Part shown: piece after piece, positions 57,838 through 64,000 of the stretch
How positions within the stretch are numbered: position 1 is the first letter of the stretch
How the letters are laid out: the number at the start of each line of letters is the position of its first letter
Assembly: GCA_036872755.1 (NCBI GenBank)
Contig: JAVHNS010000007.1
Location: forward strand, 1,798,001 to 1,862,000
DNA length: 64,000 nucleotides
DNA from: Orbilia blumenaviensis
Taxonomy: Eukaryota > Ascomycota > Orbiliomycetes > Orbiliales > Orbiliaceae
Direction of reading: 5' to 3'
Program-made: the position numbers and the translations under genes
Notes under the pieces: generated by a model
The model's database searches: none
What the model saw: only the letters and a program-made list of their open reading frames with translations
Told to the model about the DNA's origin: nothing

Positions 57838-60800
57838 CTTTGTCTTTTAGAGGCGTGGCTCGTAATATTTAGAGCTGAACACCTTGAAAGCTTGGATTGA
57901 GGGGGCTTCTGATAATCACAGATATTCGGATAAAAGAATGCCTGTTGCAAACAAGTCACCGCTTGCCAGTAGGAATGAGAAAAAGAGTGTGAGGGTTGTA
58001 AAAGAGAGACTGGCGAAAACGAATGACTGTTCCGAACGAGTGGCTGCTGTGGAGCGGGCCTGGCTTATTGTGGCCGAGATATGTTCGTGATAAACAGTAT
58101 ACTAGGGATTCATTGAAGCCTTATATAGACACGGCGAAGGCCATGCCCCCACCGATGATAGTTGTGCCTACCACCGAAATTACTATAACTATTGATAAAA
58201 AATTTCCAAGACAAGAAGTCCGAAGTCAAAATTTCTCTATATGAAAGCTTGAGGCATGACGATCCGCCAAAGTCATAAATTTAAGAAGTATAGGTCCTAG
58301 AAAGGGTGTTCAAATGCTATGTTTCCCATTTCTAGAGAGTTTGTAAATATAATATGTCCTTCGCGCGTACTACCATAACCGCCAAGAAAGTATAATTAGG
58401 TAGATACACAGGAAATAAATCCTGGTTATATTCACAATGGCCTCGACTATCCCAGGGTCCTCGCTTCCTGGTCGGCTGGAGGATTGTCAGATTTCCGAGA
58501 TATATCAGACCAGATCCGCGCTTTGTAGTCAATAATTTCATAAACGAGTATCTCGATGACAATCAAGGTTGAGTCGACGCGATACAGCCCGCTTCGACCC
58601 CAAACTGGTTGACTGCGAATACGGCCGGCCGGACATCAGTTTTGGCGGCTGTGAAATATTATCTCGTACGGGATTCTCAATTCGGGGTGTTTAAAGACTG
58701 GCCGTGTGGGGACCGTCGAGCAGTCCAAATGCAACGTTGGTTGCAACGCCGGCTATAGCTGTGGTGGGCCTAGTATTGTAGCTTGTCGATATGCAGGCGT
58801 GCATAAGCTTATGACCAAAAATCGCTGTTAACCGGATTCACAGCCCACCATTGTTCAAAACTTCTATTCTTTAATCCAGGCCTCTGGACAGATTTCGGTG
58901 CCAATTATGTATTTGAATAGACTAATTCTATAGTGCCTCATCATTCTGCAAAGCGAAAATTTACCTCAAATGATTGGAGTTTCTTGATAGTCTTATGATA
59001 TTATTGTTGTCGAAAAATTAGCCGCAAATAGAAGTCTCCCAAGCCTCCAAAACCTTAAAAATTCTAAATTCTTCAATTATACCCGATACACCCAAGCTAT
59101 GTCAGGATCCGCTCCCGATCCTGCGTCCTTGTACCAGAATACCACACGACAACTCAAGAGCTGCCAACTTGGGCCTCATGTACAAGTCAACAGATGCTCA
59201 GAAAAAAACCTCAGAACAAAACATTAATTTATAACACACTCTACTTATCTAATAGAAAACCCTTCAGTGATGATGTAACCAGTGCTGAGTAATATAAATC
59301 TTTAGTATATATGAAGACATACCCTTGGAACATCGAAAACCCGGCATAGCCAGGCTTGCAAGTACACCCTTAATTGCTTCATAAATAAGAGATATGACAT
59401 AAAATTGTCAATCAAGATTTTGTTACAATAAGCTACTAGCCACTACTGAGCAACGTACCTTTTGAGTTCATGTTGCAAGACATACTAGCGCCATTCCTAT
59501 GACAGATCTGCTCATGCTCAGGTCAGAAGCTTGGCAGTATGACATATATAGCCGGAGTTCCTTCCGTCGTAGGGTCCATGGAAGAACGCGAACGGATCTT
59601 GCTCCATACCTTTTTAGGTCATTATATTAATATATAAATATATTGGCTTTCCACACGCCTTTTCTTCCGATCGCGACCGATCGACAGCGCCACGTCCGAA
59701 GGTGGCTGTCTAGAACATGCACGGGCCCTATCTCTACCCGCGCTGTTTTTCTCACAAGATCCCGCTTTATTCCTTGGCGATTAGCCAAACCCCTGTTTGT
59801 GCAACTAGCTCTAATGAGAAAGTATTAAAACGAGCTAAAGCACAGTAGGAGATGGCGAGGAGCCATGTCGCCGGCCGAAAAATGGAGAAGGCTACGAAGC
59901 AAGCGCGCACATACGCACCGAAAGCAATATATGCAATAGAAGGGTATTTGAAATAATAGAAGAAGATTTAAAGGAGCTTGAATAGTAACAAAAAGGTGAC
60001 ACGAAGGGGAATAAACACGTAGCTAAGTAGGATATCTCGAGAAAGTGATGCCAAATAGGAGAAAAAATGCGACAAATAGTACGGGAAAGCTAACAAGTTT
60101 ACTAAAAAATGACAGTTCAATCGTCTAGTACGCATGGCGTGCCATAATTCCCTGTTGGCAATTTATTCGATTGGATATTGGTCGAGTCTACAGTCTGTTA
60201 TAACAATAACTAAAGTTATTTCAGGCAGACAGGCGCCTCGGCCCGACTATATCGAGCTACTTCAGCCACATTTGCAATGGCAGATATCTACAGATATGTG
60301 CACAAAGCGTGTGTACAAGGAGGTACTTAGTAGCATTCTGGGCTTAACTGGACACCAGCATGTTGTGCACTTGTGCCCTAGACCTGCGTTCGATAAAGGT
60401 TTAAATTAGACATGGAACTGTAAACAAATGTGGAAACAAAACACCTGGGATATCCCTAACCTTCTAGAGCACAATCGCACAAATTGGACAAACCAAAATT
60501 CGGGTTGCTCTTTGAGGTGGCTACGATATAGTGGTTGGCTTTAATAATGTGCAGATCTTTTGAAGGTTTCTTCAATTTAGATATTATGATTCTCATAAAT
60601 TCTAGAGCTGTACACATTAGTTAGCCCCCGGAATACATTTTGCTTTTTGGATCGTGTCTGTATCATGTCACTTTCGGTTAGTGTAATGTCCAAACATTCA
60701 TAGTCCAAAATCTGTACTGCAGGTCCCAACAGGAGAAAAGTGTTGTTAAATCTGCCTTGGGCAAGGATCTAGATATCTACGGCACCTGACGTACCCTTCC

Positions 60801-61250
60801 ACTGTTGATTTCTCGAACTAGTTTAATTTTAGCAAGCATCAAAGTATTTGATTGGATAGTATTTTATTCAATATTGCTAAAATAAGTAAGTATGACCGTC
60901 AGGTCCTCCAAACCGGTTGAGAGCCAATTGGAGCAAGGAACCTTATGCATAGTTCGTCGAGCTGCTATCGCCAAGATGATGGTGTGGTACAGTTGCTAGG
61001 GATTGCTAGAAAATGCAGCCACAAGGCTTCTGAGATTGGGACTGGCAAAATAAGGCTCAATCAAACCAACAGGCTTAAATACCGACGAAGACGCTCGTCT
61101 GTTGGGAGAACTTTGCGAATCTGGATCCCCGAAAGCGAATCGAAAATCGAACCTCATTCAACTGGCTGACTGGTCTAGACGATACTAACCAATACCTACT
61201 CTATTCCTTCGAACGAATCTGCGGCGTAAATTTGAGCGTCTACACTTGGA
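57838..61250. other. 3.4 kb A+T-rich gene-free stretch
   Basis: No ATG-initiated frame here has domain features. A G+C-richer island at about 59660-59930 contains small frames (59643-59828) that might be a decayed element; evidence is weak. The segment adjoining 57838 is the promoter of the Egh16-like gene, and that before 61251 is the leader of the zinc-finger gene, where a missed first exon is possible (61169-61250). Confidence 0.4.
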
Positions 61251-63832
61251 ATGCCAGCATCATTCCTCGATAAAGGTTGCAAGCGCACAGAGCGAGAAGG
61301 CGATGAAGACATCAATATCGCGACGTCGACGCCTGAGGACACCGAATACTCGCTATCAAACCTGGGGCTAGCGAATATAAAAGGCATTACTGGAATCACT
61401 CCTCAATTTTACATAGAAAATAAGTTCTGTTGGCCGGCGGTGCAGACTGCTCTACCTCAGAACTTAACCCCGGAATCTAACAGAGATTCTCAGTTTCCTG
61501 GAGATGAGTGTTTCTTCGAATTCTTCTCTGCCACCCCTATGGGTATCCCATTGCCACCAGATATCACTGTCAGCCCAAGTAATACAATAGCCCCAAATCC
61601 CCTAAATCTGCTTGACAGCTCCACGAACGCTTCAAGCATCTTTCAAACTCTCTGGGGTACTTACAATGATCCTTTGTCGGTACCCCCGAATCCCACTTTG
61701 GAGTCCAAGCCTCAAAGTCAGTTTTTGAACAAAATATGGGAGACACAGGTGAAAAACGTTCCTAAATATGTAAGTTCGATATGTAGTGTACTGTCGAAGG
61801 ACCGCGATAGGAACAATGGCTTAATAAATTATGCCCATTGTAGTCTCGTACTCTTTGGTGTGGTTCGATGAAACTGATAACCCGTCATCGTGATAGGTCC
61901 CCAACAGTACAAATGAGAAGAGCCGTAAATCTAGAGAAGATGATCACCCTATATACATACATAGTGCTGGCACCGAGCACAGGGCCTGTGGAGAGAAAAC
62001 TACGCCCCTCGAGCCTCAGTCTTGCGAAACATGGCTAGAAGTCCCGAGATCGAAGTTTGGGCCATCGAGCTCGAGGTCGAGAAGGTCCACATCATCGATA
62101 TTGTCGTCAGTTCCCTCTCTAGACTCGCATTCATCAACATCAGCCTCAAGGTCTGAGAGCTTGGAGGTCTCAACTCCTCCCGAATCCTTTCGCTGGGAAT
62201 TTCTCAGCCCGAATGAAGATTTATTCGAAGAGCCCTATGAACACCCGAGCTGCCGGCCTGGGATCATTGCTAAAGACCGTCGAGAGGGATCTAACTGCCT
62301 ACTTCGGTCGAAAGGGAGAAAGGTAAGATAAGTTTCAGCTGTCCTTTCAGCTTCTTTACGTCACCCGATGCGTCGACGTCGCACGACAGCTGGCTCTAAC
62401 CATTTGAAAATGTATAACTGATAATGTATGGTGAAACATACAGCTTAGTATTCGCATCCCCACGAAGCCGGAACTCGGAAGGCCCATGATGGGCGGTGAC
62501 TCATTTGTTGCATCGCCTCAGGATATATACAAAGGTGTAACACCTATAAGGACGTGTTCGTCAGTTTACTCCAATATCGGAGATTCGGACGATTCTTGGT
62601 CCGGGCCACTGACCTCGCCAGGACCGGGAGCGGTGAGGTTGAGCCACGATCGGTTTCGGAGTCCAGCCCCTATCCCAGAGGCAAAGTTTGAAGCGAATAT
62701 TCATATTGGGGGCTCCTCTGTTACAATCGACACTGATCCTGCACGGGTTCGAGGAGGTGACACTTGTTCAATAAGTGGACCCAACACTCGCACGCAAGTA
62801 TTAAGTCGGTTAGGGGCGCAGGCCTGTTTTCCCCGTACCCCATTATCTCGCTACCGGGGTCCTATCCATTCCCCAATCACGCCTAGACTCGATGAGGGAT
62901 ATAGCAGCATGCAGCCGACAGGTATTGAAGCGATGGCGTGGAAAGATCACCCAGAATCTGAGGACTCTGATATCGAGACCCCAGAGAGCTTAGGAAGTCC
63001 AGAGAGTCCTAAGGCCGTTAATATATCCCCGCCCCTCATAAATTTAAACTTGCCTCTTTCTTTCGACCCCGAAGATCGCTATTCAGGTTACCGCGAGGAA
63101 AAGGCCGTGAAAATAACAGCCTTATATATCCTAACCCAATACTTCCTACTTCGTGAATATCATTTAAAATCCCAATCAGCTTCTACGACACCGTCTTCTA
63201 AGTCCTCGACCTCTACTGAAGGCTGCACAGATCCCCAGATTGATCCTTGCGAAAACTTGGACAACCAAAATGAGAATGGAGATAGCTCCATAAAAAGTGG
63301 CGAGGGAATAGGTTCTGTGGCTACTGAGTTACAGAATAACCAAACCCAGCAATCAACATCTGGTGGAAATCCCCGAAAGCGCAAGAGAATTGGGAATAGC
63401 CAAGGTGATAAAAATAATGATGACGAGGATGACCGAGATGACCAACAGCCGAATAAAAAGAGAAGTAAACATGTCGACATAAACTCTCTTGGCTCCCGTC
63501 TTGCCTGCCCGTTTTCAAAGGGAAAACCGTCAAGTCATCTATCGTGCGCGTTAATTGGCCGGCAAGATTTGGCTGGTGTTAAGTATGTTATCGCTGCACA
63601 CCATTAACGACTTTAAATTTTCCGGGGGCACCCACAAGCTAATTCAAACTTGTATAGGGAACATCTAAAGCGCAATCATTTTAACAAGAAGCTGCCCCAG
63701 GAGATACGTAACTGTAAAACATGGGAACAAGTATTTCTAGTTTGCAACCCAACCTGGGGCCTAAAAGCCATTCCTAGTCGCTGTAAGTGCAAGCCCCACA
63801 GTTCTCTAACTAGATCTACATTGGTCCCATAA
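61251..63832 (+). CDS. C2H2-like zinc-finger protein of a fungal-specific family, four exons (about 752 aa)
   Basis: Exons 61251-61769, 61897-62322, 62444-63582 and 63658-63832; introns 127, 121 and 75 nt, sum 2259 nt. The start is the least certain part; earlier exons may exist. The first 600 residues are Ser/Pro/Asp-rich and look disordered, with a short helical block (EEKAVKITALYILTQYFLLREYH) at about 520. Near residues 600-640 are nuclear-localisation clusters (NPRKRKRIG, NKKRSK). The recognisable domain is at the last splice: LACPFSKGKP...SCALIGRQDLAGVK joins EHLKRNHF, giving the Cys-x-Cys/His pattern of a family widespread in filamentous ascomycetes, followed by its usual TWEQVFLVCNPTWG tail. 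DNA or RNA binding is presumed, not shown. A GTAAGT at 63784 could add another intron near the C-terminus. Confidence 0.7.
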
Positions 63833-64000
63833 ACCAGCCTCTGTAAAGTGGCCCATATAGATGTGATCGATTACTAATTATGGGCCTTAAACCTCCGACT
63901 CTTTAAGTTCTTGATATCGGATATGAACTTGTTCAAATGATTGCCGACATACCATTACCAGAGATCTCACCACTTGATGACGAAACACCCGCAAACCCAA

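Overview
The window is a piece of a filamentous ascomycete (Pezizomycotina) chromosome, most likely a member of the Leotiomycetes. The organism call rests on several signs. Genes are broken by short introns, mostly 50-95 nt, with GTAAGT/GTATGT-type donors and CTAAC/CTAAT-type branch sites. Lysine is made by the alpha-aminoadipate pathway. There is a Zn2Cys6 transcription factor, an Egh16-like secreted protein, and a C2H2-like family typical of these fungi. I found no rRNA, tRNA, CRISPR or intact transposon. Exon joins were worked out by hand from splice consensus plus frame closure, so most spliced coding lengths below are exact multiples of three.

Layout. 1-1409 (-) is a multi-spanning membrane protein cut by the left edge. 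2281-2907 (-) is a small zinc-binding protein divergent from homoisocitrate dehydrogenase (3431-4663, +). 5993-7330 (+) and 8783-10112 (+) are an F-box/coiled-coil protein and a BTB protein. 10572-12120 (-) is an EZH2-type SET-domain methyltransferase that lacks the usual N-terminal half; 12932-16333 (+) is the WDR6/Trm734 tRNA-methylation WD40 protein. 16623-20501 (-) is RAD2/XPG and 20880-22946 (+) is the ribosome-biogenesis GTPase NOG2. 23206-25533 (+) is a large secreted protein of unknown function; 25730-26569 (-) is a twin CX9C protein; 26971-29303 (+) is an AT-hook, coiled-coil protein that may belong to the inner kinetochore.

From 29304 to 36253 lies about 7 kb with no recognisable gene, ending at a Zn2Cys6 regulator (36254-38691, +). 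After 1.9 kb more of non-coding sequence come the URI/Bud27-like prefoldin protein (40583-42956, -) and, 319 bp away and divergent, TFB3 of TFIIH (43276-44484, +). Folylpolyglutamate synthase (44839-46959, -) follows, then an eight-exon gene of unknown function (47491-50454, -), an unknown basic nuclear-looking protein (52938-54645, +), an Egh16-like secreted protein with an 11-residue lysine-rich repeat and a poly-acidic tail (56314-57837, -), an A+T-rich gene-free stretch, and a C2H2-like zinc-finger protein (61251-63832, +).

Functionally this is a mostly conserved housekeeping segment: DNA repair, transcription, chromatin, tRNA modification, ribosome assembly, folate and lysine metabolism. 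It is interspersed with lineage-restricted genes (23206, 47491, 52938, 56314, 61251) that carry most of the novelty. Five gene pairs appear to share compact divergent promoters. There is no sign of a biosynthetic cluster or of an obvious multi-gene novel system.
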